The translations under genes and the position numbers were made by a program. From contig NZ_MVDD01000003.1 in NCBI RefSeq assembly GCF_002843315.1, forward strand, positions 124,001 through 188,000: 64,000 bases of DNA, in the 5' to 3' direction. The DNA comes from Labilibaculum filiforme. Its GTDB lineage: Bacteria > Bacteroidota > Bacteroidia > Bacteroidales > Marinifilaceae. Below the pieces are notes generated by a model. It had not been told where the DNA came from. It was given only the letters and a program-made list of their open reading frames with translations, and did not search any database. The stretch's first letter is position 1. Every line of letters begins with the position of its first letter. This document shows positions 46,286-56,834 of the stretch, piece after piece.

Positions 46286-47812
46286 TTACTCCAATTCCAA
46301 TTTTAATACTGTTGCAATTGGATTGTACTCCACATCAGGCATTTTAAGTAATAATGTTTGAGTAGTAAGCTCCCACTCAATGTCTATATCTGCTCCCATC
46401 AACTTAATTTTTTTAATTGGTGAAGGAGGTAAATTGCGATGAAATCCACCAATTGCTCTCATTTTTATGGTTTTTCCTGCTTTAGGAACGCCTAAAAAGA
46501 AGACATACATCGATTTTTGGTCTTTGGCAACCGTATAACGAACGTCTTCGGCAGTATAGTTTACTTTTGCCGATTGACCATCGTGCGAAGCATCCGAAGC
46601 ATTGGCATTACCATATCCAAAAATCTTAAATGGTCGTGTTCCATAAACCGCTTCGCCGTAAACATCCATCCAAGCACCAATATCTTTTAAAATATCTCGC
46701 TGTTCCTGATTAATAACACCATCTGCACGAGGAGATATATTGAGCAAAACAGTTCCATTCTTGCTCCACACATCAATCATGTTACGCACAACCAAAGCTG
46801 CATTCTTGTATTTTTCGCCCTCCACGTACATCCAACGACTTTCACTCAAAGTGATATCCGTCATCCATGGCAATGGATAAATATCTCTGCGACCTCCTTG
46901 CTCCAAGTCATCGATACCAATTTCTAAAGGTATATCCTGATGCTTACTGCAAACAACAACTTCCTTATTGTGTTTCAGCCCATTGTTAAAATGATAGGCC
47001 AACATCTCATTGATTTTATCTTCTGGAATCATATTTAACCACGAATCGTACCAAAGAATGTCAGGGTGATATTGATCTACAACCTCTTCCACTTGATCTA
47101 ACCAATACTGATTGAAATCCTCAATATTTTCCCAATTACCGAATAACTTGCGTAGTTTCGGATCGGTTGTAGCAGTTGGAAGATCGGGATGATAAGGGTA
47201 ATGGCTGTTGAAACCATTTCTTCCCCAACGCTCTGGAGTATTGGCATTCCGCTGACCATTACGAGCATGATGAAAAGTAGCAAGGGTCTTAATGTTGCGC
47301 TTCTTTAATGAAGCAAACAGGTCACCTAAAATATCACGTTTTGGTCCCATATCGGCAGCATTCCACGGATTAACTTTACTATTCCACATGGCAAAACCAT
47401 CGTGATGAATGGCTACCGGACCGGCAAATTTAGCTCCTGTATTTAGAAACAGGTCAGCCCACTCTTCAGGATCAAAATGTTCGGCTGTAAACATTGGAAT
47501 AAACTTCTCGTAACCAAACTCTTCTATCGGACCAAAATTCTTTTCATGAAATTTATTTACATCACTTCCTTTCATGTACATATTTGCAGGATACCAAGCA
47601 CTTCCATAAGCTGGAACACTGTATGGTCCCCAATGAAAATACATCCCCAATTTGGCATCGGCAAACCATTCTGGTGCTGCCTCGTGTTGTTTTAGAGATT
47701 CCCGATTGGGCTCGAAATTCTTTTCCTCCTGGTTTATCGCTTCATTTTTCTGCTTACAAGCCATAACACTTGCAACAAGCACAAATAAAATGATACTATT
47801 TTTAATCTTCAT
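46286..47812 (-). CDS. GH29-family lipoprotein (last gene of six-gene operon)
   Basis: 508 aa with a lipoprotein signal (LVASVMACKQK). GH29 blocks: KLGMYFHWGPYSVPAYG, AIHHDGFAMWNSKVNPWNA, MGPKRDILGD, and nucleophile D256 in DILWYDSWLN. An insertion around RNGQRNANTPERWGRNG distinguishes it from the neighbouring GH29. Downstream of the next GH29 by 28 bases. Two different GH29 enzymes in one operon suggest two linkages or two forms of the sugar (for example with and without sulfate or methyl). Confidence 0.92.
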   Translation of the reverse strand: MKIKNSIILFVLVASVMACKQKNEAINQEEKNFEPNRESLKQHEAAPEWFADAKLGMYFHWGPYSVPAYGSAWYPANMYMKGSDVNKFHEKNFGPIEEFGYEKFIPMFTAEHFDPEEWADLFLNTGAKFAGPVAIHHDGFAMWNSKVNPWNAADMGPKRDILGDLFASLKKRNIKTLATFHHARNGQRNANTPERWGRNGFNSHYPYHPDLPTATTDPKLRKLFGNWENIEDFNQYWLDQVEEVVDQYHPDILWYDSWLNMIPEDKINEMLAYHFNNGLKHNKEVVVCSKHQDIPLEIGIDDLEQGGRRDIYPLPWMTDITLSESRWMYVEGEKYKNAALVVRNMIDVWSKNGTVLLNISPRADGVINQEQRDILKDIGAWMDVYGEAVYGTRPFKIFGYGNANASDASHDGQSAKVNYTAEDVRYTVAKDQKSMYVFFLGVPKAGKTIKMRAIGGFHRNLPPSPIKKIKLMGADIDIEWELTTQTLLLKMPDVEYNPIATVLKLELE

Positions 47813-47840
47813 CGTGTTGAATTACAGTTATATTTCCCTC

Positions 47841-49355
47841 TTATAATTTTCTTTCGCGTTTTATTCTAAACACAAAAGCGTGCTCGCAAGGTTTTTCTTC
47901 TGGCAATTGAATATCTAAACTCAACTGCTTACGATCGAATTTAATATCCCCCTTATAACCAATCAATTCTATCTTTGTAATTTCCTCATTATATTCTGCA
48001 TCGCCCAAAGATTTAATTGACAATATACCCGACTCAGGCCATCCCAAAGCAATGGCATACAGTTGTCCATCACGTTGCGTAAAACGGATATCATCATCGC
48101 TAAAACCATCAAATTTCTGATCCGCTAAATGACCGGTTTTTGTTTCTGTTGATCCTTCTCCGTAAATCAACCAAGGGCGACTTTTGTAAATAGCTTCACC
48201 ATTCAATTTCAACCATTGCCCCATTTCACGTAAACGCTTTTGTTGTTCTTCTGGAATAAAACCATCAGGGTGTGGTGCAACATTCAACAACAAACAACCA
48301 TTCTTACTAACGATATCTACAAGATCATCTATTAAGCGGTTCGTAGTATATAACTCAATATCCTGAGACCAGCTCCACGTTTTTCCAGAAATAGAGGTGT
48401 CGGTCAACCAAGGCTCTGGATAAATCTCAGGCATACGCGAACGCTCCAAATCTACGGTTCCTGTTCCCAATGGGAAATCAGGACGCTTAAAAGTCAACAC
48501 AAATTCCTGCTCATTCTTAGCCGCGTGATTATAGGCATAAGCCATCATTTTTTGACGCACTGTTTCTGATAGTATTTTTACGCGATTATCAAACCATAAT
48601 AAGTCTGGTGAATAATTATCTACAACTTCTTTCACTTTCTCTAACCAAAGCTTCTCAAAATTTTTACTTGGCATAGGATTTACGGTATAAAAACCTTCAG
48701 TCCCTTCTACTTTCCACGCCGATGACGGTAATTTTTCTCCATAAATGGAATTTTCGTCAGCGGTATAACAGTCCGTATCTTTCATCCAAGTAGGAAACCA
48801 ACCCCATAACCACGAATGATGAAGACTGACCACATATTTAAGCCCTCGTTTACGGATGGCCTTCTCCAATTCTCTGACCACATCACGTTTAGGTCCCATA
48901 TCTGCCGCGTTCCAAGGATTAACTTCAGAATCCCACATCGAGAAACCATCAGCGTGTTCCCCGGCTGGCCCTGCAAATTGAGCACCTGCCTCTACAAAAA
49001 GATCTGCCCATTCGTCAGCATTAAACTTTTCGGCTGTAAACATGGGAATGAAATCTTTATAACCAAACTTATCCAAAGATCCATAATTTTCTAAATGAAA
49101 TTTATGGTTAGGATGCCAACTATTATACATATTGGTGCCGTACCAGTCACTTTGTCCGGTGGCTTTTGGCACCGAGTAAACTCCCCAGTGAGTATAAATA
49201 CCAAATTTAGCGTCCTGAAACCAAGTAGGACATTCATACTGCTTTAAGGATTCCCAATTGGGCTCGAAATTCTTAATTTCTTCTTTGGTATCATGCTTAC
49301 ATGCAGCTATTGCAGCAACCAACAGAACCAATAGTAAAACTCTATTCAATCTCAT
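47841..49355 (-). CDS. GH29-family lipoprotein
   Basis: 504 aa with a lipoprotein signal ([11 protein letters not shown]). GH29 blocks: [47 protein letters not shown], and nucleophile D256 in DLLWFDNRV. It is closer in pattern to the GH29 at 15202-16707 (shared [21 protein letters not shown]) than to the adjacent one at 46286. It starts 20 bases after the propeller gene. Role expected: removal of terminal alpha-L-fucose or alpha-L-galactose in the periplasm. Confidence 0.92.
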   Translation of the reverse strand: MRLNRVLLLVLLVAAIAACKHDTKEEIKNFEPNWESLKQYECPTWFQDAKFGIYTHWGVYSVPKATGQSDWYGTNMYNSWHPNHKFHLENYGSLDKFGYKDFIPMFTAEKFNADEWADLFVEAGAQFAGPAGEHADGFSMWDSEVNPWNAADMGPKRDVVRELEKAIRKRGLKYVVSLHHSWLWGWFPTWMKDTDCYTADENSIYGEKLPSSAWKVEGTEGFYTVNPMPSKNFEKLWLEKVKEVVDNYSPDLLWFDNRVKILSETVRQKMMAYAYNHAAKNEQEFVLTFKRPDFPLGTGTVDLERSRMPEIYPEPWLTDTSISGKTWSWSQDIELYTTNRLIDDLVDIVSKNGCLLLNVAPHPDGFIPEEQQKRLREMGQWLKLNGEAIYKSRPWLIYGEGSTETKTGHLADQKFDGFSDDDIRFTQRDGQLYAIALGWPESGILSIKSLGDAEYNEEITKIELIGYKGDIKFDRKQLSLDIQLPEEKPCEHAFVFRIKRERKL

Positions 49356-49375
49356 TCTATTTATTTTATATGATT

Positions 49376-50413
49376 TTATTTTTTAGCCTTGCTTACGTCT
49401 ATTTTTAACACGGCTCCTGAATGTTTTCGATCTTCTCGCATAATTGCATTAAAAAGATATTCTGGCTGGCCATTTTTCCATAGTACCTGCACTCGTTCGT
49501 ATCTACATTTCTCACAAACAGGAAAATAATGATCTCCTTTATGATGACTCCGCTGATATTCTCCCCAATGCAATCCATCATCTGATTCCAGATAAAGACC
49601 ACTCAACCAGTCATAATTCCCCATATCCCGAATCAGGCAATGAAATTTATTCTTATAATGAAAAAAGTATGGATCTTCAGTTTGACCACCTCGCTCCGGA
49701 AAATCAATTACAGGATTCCCTGCATATTTCACATATGGACCTTCGAGTGTTTTCGACATAGCAACACCTGTCTTTCTTCTATCATCGTTTCGACGATCCC
49801 AAGAACGATAATAAATCCAATATTCCCCATTGGGGTGTTTCATAAAGGAAGGATTTACGGTACAGTATCCATCCCAAGCCATTGTGTCGCGAGAAACATC
49901 AACAACTGGTTGATCGAATCTTTTCCACGGACCGTATGGTGAATCGGCAACAGCCATTCCTACACGTTGAGTATTCGCAGCCTTCCCTTTCTTTCGCCAA
50001 TTATCTTGGCGCAAAGTATCGTTCCCAATATAAAGCATTACATATTTACCATCTACATAATTAATGTTAGGATTGTGGATGGTATGTGCATCCCATTTGC
50101 CTTTTCGACCTTCCAAAATAACCCCCAATTTTTTATAAGGACCTTCGGGATGATCAGCAACTGCATGTGCAATTTTACTATGGGTTAGCCAATTCCCATT
50201 TTTTTCCCAAGTAGAATAATACACATGAACTTTGCCTTCCTTATCGTAAATAGGTGCACATCCCCAAACAATACTGTCCTTACTTTCGAGAATAAACTTT
50301 CCTTTTTCGGCCAAACATGGAGTAAGCCAAGAATCTTTAGGCTGTTGCTTCTGCTGTGCCATAGTTGTAAACACGGTTAACATCAGAACCGAAATGACAG
50401 TAATTAGTTTCAT
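49376..50413 (-). CDS. Beta-propeller glycoside hydrolase-like protein (paralogue of 29994-31103)
   Basis: 345 aa with a signal peptide (TVFTTMAQ). Blade motifs: [87 protein letters not shown]. The conserved HNP, DSPYGPW and EDPY blocks match its paralogue downstream of the other GH117. It could be a retaining or inverting exo-glycosidase of the five-bladed-propeller superfamily (GH43/62/117 group); no family number is claimed. It starts 6 bases after the GH117 stop. Confidence 0.82.
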   Translation of the reverse strand: MKLITVISVLMLTVFTTMAQQKQQPKDSWLTPCLAEKGKFILESKDSIVWGCAPIYDKEGKVHVYYSTWEKNGNWLTHSKIAHAVADHPEGPYKKLGVILEGRKGKWDAHTIHNPNINYVDGKYVMLYIGNDTLRQDNWRKKGKAANTQRVGMAVADSPYGPWKRFDQPVVDVSRDTMAWDGYCTVNPSFMKHPNGEYWIYYRSWDRRNDDRRKTGVAMSKTLEGPYVKYAGNPVIDFPERGGQTEDPYFFHYKNKFHCLIRDMGNYDWLSGLYLESDDGLHWGEYQRSHHKGDHYFPVCEKCRYERVQVLWKNGQPEYLFNAIMREDRKHSGAVLKIDVSKAKK

Positions 50414-50419
50414 AAGTAG

Positions 50420-51715
50420 TTAGTTTATATTGATTTTTAATTCTTCAGTCTGTTTCTTAATACGTTCTTTTTGTTTCTGGTTTAGTGCATGTTTAAAGTG
50501 AAACTCAGGACTATAATTGTAATGGTGATCTTTCATTCCCTGGTCGTCCACATCCTGACTTAAATCACAATCGAAGCGTACAAGCATTGTGTGGTTCCAA
50601 TTGCCATCGGCATTTATAATATGTGAAATTCCCCAAGTAATTCCTCTACCATTTTTAGTATCCGTAAAGGCATCTGGAACAAACGGACCAGCTGCAACAG
50701 GCAATAATTCTGTGATAGATGCAATTTCGAAATTCACCCAGTCTTTAGCATACTGAATGGTATTGTGCTCCTGACCATCGCGCTGAACAATGGCAGCAAC
50801 TCCTTCTTTAAATGGAAACAATGTTGTTTCATGACCAGAATTGACTACCGGATTAAGCGGATGTTTTATGAATGGTCCAAGTGGATCTTCAGCAATAGCC
50901 AGACCTTGCATGCGTATTTTTGATGGTTTTAACTCTGGCCTTTTATCAAAATCGCCTTTATAGTATAAATAGATTTTACCATCGTGTACCAATGGATATG
51001 GATCGTGAATTGAATATTGATCCCAAGCACCTTCTGGACCATTAGGAATAACAATTTTACCAGTATGCGTCCAAGGACCATCCGGAGAGTCTGCATAGGC
51101 AACTGAAACGGGGCAAAAATCACCACGTAACCCACTTGCCTCCATAAATGCCTGGAAGTATAAATAGTATTTGCCTTTCCATTTTAAAATATCTGTTGTA
51201 GTAACAGAACGCCAGCCCGGTTGAGGTTTTGGCGGACGAGCTACAGCAATACCTTGTTCTTCCCAGGTAAAACCATCTTCGGAAGTAGCATACCAGATAT
51301 CCGATAAATCCCAGTCTGCTGAAGGAATTACATCGGTAGCCTCTTTAGCTCTTGCCATCCCAACTGGTTTTACCGGAGATTTACGCCCTGTATAATACAC
51401 ATAGTACTTTCCATTTTCGAAAATCACTTTCGAAGGATCTCGACGCGTTATTGTACCATCACCATCATTATAATCGAAACCTTTCAATTTCGTGTATTTA
51501 AACTGCGTGTACAATTCTGTTTGCTCAGGACGAATATTATCGTAAGCATCGTAATTACGTTTAACTGCTGCACTTAAAGGACGATTTGGTTTCTCTGCTG
51601 GAATAAAGAATGGGAATTCTTCGTTTACAGTATCTTGAGTAGCCACGGTTTCTTGTTTTTGTTGGCAAGATATAAAGGCTAAGCTTGCCACTAAAAAAAT
51701 TACTATTTTTATCAT
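50420..51715 (-). CDS. GH117 exo-alpha-1,3-(3,6-anhydro)-galactosidase lipoprotein
   Basis: 431 aa with a lipoprotein signal (VASLAFISCQQK). GH117 signatures: RPLSAAVKRNYDAYDNIRP, ELYTQFKYTKLKGFDYNDGD, TRRDPSKVIFENGKYYVYY, WDQYSIHDPYPLVHDGK, NSGHETTLFPFKEG and GRGITWGISH. It is closer to the characterised Zobellia neoagarobiose hydrolase pattern (as remembered) than the copy at 28704, for example in GHETT and GIAVARPPKPQPGWRSV. It lies 33 bases after the beta-helix gene in the six-gene operon. Confidence 0.95.
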   Translation of the reverse strand: MIKIVIFLVASLAFISCQQKQETVATQDTVNEEFPFFIPAEKPNRPLSAAVKRNYDAYDNIRPEQTELYTQFKYTKLKGFDYNDGDGTITRRDPSKVIFENGKYYVYYTGRKSPVKPVGMARAKEATDVIPSADWDLSDIWYATSEDGFTWEEQGIAVARPPKPQPGWRSVTTTDILKWKGKYYLYFQAFMEASGLRGDFCPVSVAYADSPDGPWTHTGKIVIPNGPEGAWDQYSIHDPYPLVHDGKIYLYYKGDFDKRPELKPSKIRMQGLAIAEDPLGPFIKHPLNPVVNSGHETTLFPFKEGVAAIVQRDGQEHNTIQYAKDWVNFEIASITELLPVAAGPFVPDAFTDTKNGRGITWGISHIINADGNWNHTMLVRFDCDLSQDVDDQGMKDHHYNYSPEFHFKHALNQKQKERIKKQTEELKININ

Positions 51716-51748
51716 AGTTATTAATTTACCTTATTCAACTTTTACAGA

Positions 51749-53752
51749 TTAAAGTTCATTATTTGTTATTTTATATTCTTTAAAAGCACTTCCTACATTC
51801 CTATAATCAGTTCCGGGAGTCCATGCAAAACCCTCTGGAGACCAGTCAATACCAGGAACCCAATATTCTCCGCCCAGTTCGTACGCGCCCAAGTCGGGTG
51901 TTACTCCAATAAAACCATCAGTGATTCCTTCTACTTGGTTTCCAGAATCGATTAAAGGAGAATCATCAAGCGGAACAAACATTTTACCTTTTTCGAAATG
52001 GAAAGGAACATTGGTAAATTGCCAATTATTTTTAAAATCATTATCAGCTTGACTGCCTAAATATTCTTTTTCGTCTACGCGATATTTTGTTCCGTTTCCA
52101 GAATGCCACCATGGGCGAACATCAGAAATATTGTTGTATAAAATATTGTCTTTCACATTGTATTGTTCCCCATCTATTTTAGGAACCCAACAATCTATCA
52201 TTGCTTGCTCCATAGGACCAACATTCCAGAAAGTGTTGTTGTAAATTTTATTTTCGATAGCATTCCAATTAAAATGTAATCCTCCCCATTCTACATCCCA
52301 CACAACATTATGATGGACGATATAACCTGCAGTATTATTATCCAAATAAATACCTGTTGCTTTTTTTCCTGCATGGGTATCGGCGTAAGCATCATGAAAC
52401 CAATTATGGTGTAGTTCTATATTTTTGGGAATACTTCTTCCTGTCACATAAAATAATCCACCGTCGGCACCTGAAATCAAGCACTTTTGAACATGATTAT
52501 AGGCAAACTCACTATCATTACCAGTAACTTTTGCACCATCACGTGCCGAACCGTATAAAGAATTTCGAATAATTTTACTGCGTACCCCTTGGCTGTTAAG
52601 TATATGAGCATGAATACCAATGGTATTAAAATATTGGATAATGCAATTTTCAAGCTTGGTATCTTCAGCATCATTACTGATGTACAAGCCTGTGACAGAA
52701 CCATGTTCCAGCACACATTTTTCAATCAGATTATTATTTCCTTCCAATACCTGAATTGCAGCATCACTCACAGCTGCTCCATTTAGATTTGTAACCAATC
52801 TTTCGGCTCCATGTTTTACCATGCAATTGGTAAGTTTATTGTAATTTCCCTTAAGCGTTACCATACCTCCAAAAAAGTTAAGCTTGTGCAGGTGAATATA
52901 ATTCTTGTTAATCTCAACCGTATTGCTTCTAACAGCAACTTCTACCAAGTCATTATTCGGATTACTACCTTCAGGAGCATAAAAGTAAAGCTCTTTATTT
53001 TTTGCATCGTAGTACCATTCGCGAGGTGCATCCAAAGCTTCTAACTTATTCATCAAATAAAAGATTCCTCTATGCCCATTTTCAAAGCGTTTTGGACTGT
53101 GTGTTGTACCAAAAGGCCACTTATCAGGCAAAGTTTCAAAATGAACACGGTGTAATTCTTTATCGTAATCGGTAATGGTTCGTTCCCAACTACAACCACT
53201 ATGCGCACCTAAATAGTGAATGATACCTCCCGTCCAGTCAAGATCCTGAATTTCGTTATTGCTAATAAAAGACATAGACCATGTTTCCTTATCCATATCG
53301 ATGTATTTAGCATCTAGCGAATATTCATTGTTATCCACATCGTTTGGCCAACGAGCTATCTGCATTTTTCTATGGTTCCAATAAACATTATTAGCATCGC
53401 CCATAGATAATGTAATACCCGATTTTTTATAAATATTTCCATTGTATTTTTCCCAATTAGACACTTCATCTGTGGCTGAAATAATAACAATGTCATTTTC
53501 AAAGCAAGTGAATGTGATTGGTTTTGTTACAGTTCCCGAATTTTTAGGATGAATACTTTCCCGATAAGTCCCCTTATGGATGTAACAGAAATCTCCTTTT
53601 TTCATAATATCCGCAGCCTGAGCGATGCGTTTAAAGGGATTTTCAACTGAACCATCTCCCTGAGAATTGCTGTTACAATCTACATGGTATTCTTTAGCAA
53701 TAACACTAAATGATATTGCAAATAAAAACAGTACTAAAAATGCTTTTTTCAT
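51749..53752 (-). CDS. Secreted right-handed parallel beta-helix protein
   Basis: 667 aa with a signal peptide (ISFSVIAKE). An N-terminal DUF1565-like segment (HVDCNSNSQGDGSVENPF, DFCYIHKGTYRES) leads into a beta-helix of about residues 270-560 with stacked N/V/I repeats (NKLTNCMVKHGAERL, NLIEKCVLEHGSVTGLY, KIIRNSLYGSARDGAKV). The fold is shared by pectate lyases, iota-carrageenases (GH82), GH28, GH110 and GH120. No catalytic set could be matched to one of these. Its place directly after a GH2 gene (2 bases between stop and start) and before GH117 argues for a galactan-related enzyme, perhaps an exo-alpha- or beta-galactosidase. Confidence 0.83.
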   Translation of the reverse strand: MKKAFLVLFLFAISFSVIAKEYHVDCNSNSQGDGSVENPFKRIAQAADIMKKGDFCYIHKGTYRESIHPKNSGTVTKPITFTCFENDIVIISATDEVSNWEKYNGNIYKKSGITLSMGDANNVYWNHRKMQIARWPNDVDNNEYSLDAKYIDMDKETWSMSFISNNEIQDLDWTGGIIHYLGAHSGCSWERTITDYDKELHRVHFETLPDKWPFGTTHSPKRFENGHRGIFYLMNKLEALDAPREWYYDAKNKELYFYAPEGSNPNNDLVEVAVRSNTVEINKNYIHLHKLNFFGGMVTLKGNYNKLTNCMVKHGAERLVTNLNGAAVSDAAIQVLEGNNNLIEKCVLEHGSVTGLYISNDAEDTKLENCIIQYFNTIGIHAHILNSQGVRSKIIRNSLYGSARDGAKVTGNDSEFAYNHVQKCLISGADGGLFYVTGRSIPKNIELHHNWFHDAYADTHAGKKATGIYLDNNTAGYIVHHNVVWDVEWGGLHFNWNAIENKIYNNTFWNVGPMEQAMIDCWVPKIDGEQYNVKDNILYNNISDVRPWWHSGNGTKYRVDEKEYLGSQADNDFKNNWQFTNVPFHFEKGKMFVPLDDSPLIDSGNQVEGITDGFIGVTPDLGAYELGGEYWVPGIDWSPEGFAWTPGTDYRNVGSAFKEYKITNNEL

Positions 53753-53754
53753 AT

Positions 53755-56619
53755 TTAAAATTCAAAGGTTAATTCTATCACAATAGGCTCATCGTCATTA
53801 CCCAAATAATTTTCCGAGTTTCCATGCGGTCCCATACTATCACATTCTTGAAATTTAGTGCCAATGCCCGGAATATTCTTTACAAAAGAAATATCGCCAT
53901 CTGGAAATTTCGGAGAAAGCCTGCCTTTAGGATCTCCACTCGGATTTTCAGGAGTTAACATCCGTAAAAAAGTGTGCTTTGACTTACAATAAACTGTAAA
54001 ACCGTTGCTGTTTTTCCCTTTTACTTTCGCCCAATACAAACTCGAAAAGAATCCTTTAAATTCAGGATACACAAAGCCCGACTCGCCAGTAATAGTATTG
54101 TTGTAATCGTTCTCCCACACCTGTAATTTGGTTCCTTTCATTCGGTTGCGCCACACCCGGTAAGGTCCATCGCCGAACCATTTCATACCTGCAACCTCCT
54201 GTTCCGGAAACGAAAAAGTAATTCCTTTGTAGTCCTTAACTATTTTCTTGCCTTTAATTTCCACCTTCAGGTCTAACAAACCATTCGGATAAACTGTCCA
54301 TTTAATAAGGTCTGAACTATACTCTTTGTGACTAGCCCAATTCGGCGACTTGTCCGTTTTTTCGAATACTACTGATATCTCTACCCTATCTTTTAAAGAT
54401 GTAAGCGTCAACTTTTCTATTTTATCTTTATGACCAAGAATTATCGGTCCATTACTAAAAGGAATTAATTGATCTCCCTTTTTTACTTCTAGTAACAATC
54501 CTGTTTTTTCAGAAAAAAGAAACTCGATTCCCTTCGCTTTCACTTTTATTTCCTCATCCTTTGTTTCTGTTACTAACGCTCCCGATCCGGTATAGTTTAT
54601 TTTTGATTCATTAAACTGTTTTGGCGTTTGAATGGGATAAGTCCACGTAAAGATTTCCATTCCATGCTGATCGACAGCCTTTAAATTCAAGACATCTGCA
54701 TTTTTCCAATTTCGCGGTAGCTCTACAGTAAAACTCCCTTTCTCACCAACCTCAAGATGAGGAAGTTTCACCATACTTTCTTCCAAAATAGAGCATTGTA
54801 CAGAAGCATTGGGACCATCGAACTTTACCCATTGAGCAATCATTTTACATTGGTCAAGATTGGTAAAATGATACCTATTCTCTACTCTAAATTTGCCAGT
54901 AAAGCTTTCGCGGATATAACGATCTTCGATATAAATTGGCGACCAAACCTCTTTGATCGTAAAGTAGCTCGCTTCTTTCTCTCCATATGGGCCAACAATT
55001 CCATCTGCGGCATGATTCCCATCGGTATCCAACATCCCATTCTTATCGGTTCGAACTACTGCTTCGTCGGCAAAATCCCAAAGAAAACCACCTGCTGCAA
55101 TAGGAATATTCCACATCATTTTCCAATAATCTTCTAAACCTGCACCATGACCTCCATCGTATAAGCCGTGTAAAAACTCGGTAGGAAAATAAATTTTATC
55201 TTTTGCATAAGTATCGTAAGCAAAAATGTGAAAGCTAGGATAATGCATTGTATTGGTTTTTCTGAAAATATTCCAAGGATGAATCACCTCACGATTTTGA
55301 ATATCCCACTTTGCATAGTCATCGTCCAATTCCTTATTCCAACCCGTTTCGTTCCCATTTGCCCAAATTAAAATAGAGGGATGATTCACATCTCGAACCA
55401 CTAATTCTTTCACAAGCTTTCGTCCAACTTTTGTATCTAAATGCGGACTGTGCCAAGTACACAACTCGTCAATCACAAATAAACCAAGCGAATCACACAC
55501 CTCTAAAAAATGTACATCCGGCGGATAATGTGACATACGTACCGCATTCATATTCATATCTTTCATCATCTTCACATGCTCAATACTTAATTCTTTTGAA
55601 CAAGTTCTTCCCGATTCGGGATAAAAAGAATGACGATTAACCCCTTTAAACTTAATTCGCACGCCATTTACATAAACTCCGTCCCCTTCAAGTACTTCAA
55701 CCGTACGAAAACCAATGCGTTGCTTCACTTGGTGCAACAACTCATTATTTTTATCGAACAATTCTATCTGCAAGCTATAAAGTGTAGGTAGTTCTGGATT
55801 CCAGGATTTTATATCATTTGCTTTTGCAGAGAATCTCCACATCGTTTTTTCTTTTCGAATCAATTTCGTTTGAATATCCTGTAACTTGTTCCCTTTTAAA
55901 TCGAAAAGAGCCAACTTTATTTGATCTCCTTTTTTTGATTCCATAAAAACATCCGCAATAATTTCCCCATCTGCTTTGGCATCAATAGCAACACGATTAA
56001 TATTCTCTTTGGGAGAAACTTGAAGATATACCGGACGATAAATGCCACCAAAAACCCAAAAATCAGCTTTTCGCTCGGCAAAATTGATCGTTTCGTTAGA
56101 GGAAACCTTATTTACTTTAACTTCCAATAAATTATTAGCTCCATAGGTAAGCAAATCGGTAATTGTATATTTGAATTCGTAGAATGCTCCCTGATGGATT
56201 TCTCCTGCCAACTTCCCATTTATCTTAACCTCTGCATCCGTCATCACTCCTTCAAACACAATTTTAACATCCTTATTCTTCCAATTCTTAGGAACTGCAA
56301 ATTGATGTTTATACAATGCATGTTCCTGGTGTCGTTTATCTTCATCATCTTGCCCATAATTATAGTGCCCGAAACCTTGTAGCTCCCAACAGGAAGGAAC
56401 TCCAATAGTAGTCCACTTGCCACTATTCATTCCGTCCGAAACAAAAAATTCCCAGTCTACTGTATTATCTTTATCAGTACCCGACAAATACTCAATTTGA
56501 GTACTTTTATCCGACAAAACAGTATGTCTACTCAAATTCACTTGAGCCCTCATATTGCTTGCCATTAAAATGGAGATGAAAATCAAACTTACAATGAGTT
56601 TGGCATAAATCTTATTCAT
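53755..56619 (-). CDS. GH2 LacZ-like beta-galactosidase (first gene of six-gene operon)
   Basis: The start at 56619 (MNKIYAKLIVSLIFISILMA) is preferred because it gives a normal signal peptide; an upstream in-frame ATG at 56682 would add 21 residues. 954 aa from 56619. LacZ-type five-domain order: jelly roll, Ig-like, TIM barrel with acid/base E424 in ANGNETGWN and nucleophile E481 in FPTEFLHGLYDGG, a second Ig-like domain, and a large C-terminal beta-sandwich (VKAKGIEFLFSEKTGLL, RVWRNRMKGTKLQVWEND). Expected to remove beta-galactosyl ends from galactan oligosaccharides. No C-tract is present upstream. A membrane regulator gene diverges from it. Confidence 0.9.
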   Translation of the reverse strand: MNKIYAKLIVSLIFISILMASNMRAQVNLSRHTVLSDKSTQIEYLSGTDKDNTVDWEFFVSDGMNSGKWTTIGVPSCWELQGFGHYNYGQDDEDKRHQEHALYKHQFAVPKNWKNKDVKIVFEGVMTDAEVKINGKLAGEIHQGAFYEFKYTITDLLTYGANNLLEVKVNKVSSNETINFAERKADFWVFGGIYRPVYLQVSPKENINRVAIDAKADGEIIADVFMESKKGDQIKLALFDLKGNKLQDIQTKLIRKEKTMWRFSAKANDIKSWNPELPTLYSLQIELFDKNNELLHQVKQRIGFRTVEVLEGDGVYVNGVRIKFKGVNRHSFYPESGRTCSKELSIEHVKMMKDMNMNAVRMSHYPPDVHFLEVCDSLGLFVIDELCTWHSPHLDTKVGRKLVKELVVRDVNHPSILIWANGNETGWNKELDDDYAKWDIQNREVIHPWNIFRKTNTMHYPSFHIFAYDTYAKDKIYFPTEFLHGLYDGGHGAGLEDYWKMMWNIPIAAGGFLWDFADEAVVRTDKNGMLDTDGNHAADGIVGPYGEKEASYFTIKEVWSPIYIEDRYIRESFTGKFRVENRYHFTNLDQCKMIAQWVKFDGPNASVQCSILEESMVKLPHLEVGEKGSFTVELPRNWKNADVLNLKAVDQHGMEIFTWTYPIQTPKQFNESKINYTGSGALVTETKDEEIKVKAKGIEFLFSEKTGLLLEVKKGDQLIPFSNGPIILGHKDKIEKLTLTSLKDRVEISVVFEKTDKSPNWASHKEYSSDLIKWTVYPNGLLDLKVEIKGKKIVKDYKGITFSFPEQEVAGMKWFGDGPYRVWRNRMKGTKLQVWENDYNNTITGESGFVYPEFKGFFSSLYWAKVKGKNSNGFTVYCKSKHTFLRMLTPENPSGDPKGRLSPKFPDGDISFVKNIPGIGTKFQECDSMGPHGNSENYLGNDDEPIVIELTFEF

Positions 56620-56834
56620 AAATTCTTGATTAAAATTATTCAATTTGTAATTTACATAGAAACCCTTACTTATCTCTATCAAATAAAGACTAAAACCAAT
56701 AAAATAGCTACCTTTAACCTCACTTTAACTGTAGCTATAACGGTTACAAACCCACACCTATAATAAAGGTTTACAGAACAATAAGTCGAATTAGCCTAAC
56801 TCTCGACAAAGCACTATTTAAAGAATAAATTAAT
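56620..56834. promoter_or_regulatory. Divergent promoter region, six-gene operon/regulator
   Basis: 215 bases between the starts of the leftward GH2 operon and the rightward membrane regulator. No C-tract or clear operator was recognised. The geometry is the same as at 26665-26841: a membrane regulator divergent from a GH117-containing operon. Confidence 0.35.

Noticed and set aside
56620-56682. Upstream extension of the LacZ-like GH2
   Set aside because: It would place 21 polar residues ahead of the signal peptide; the ATG at 56619 is the better start.
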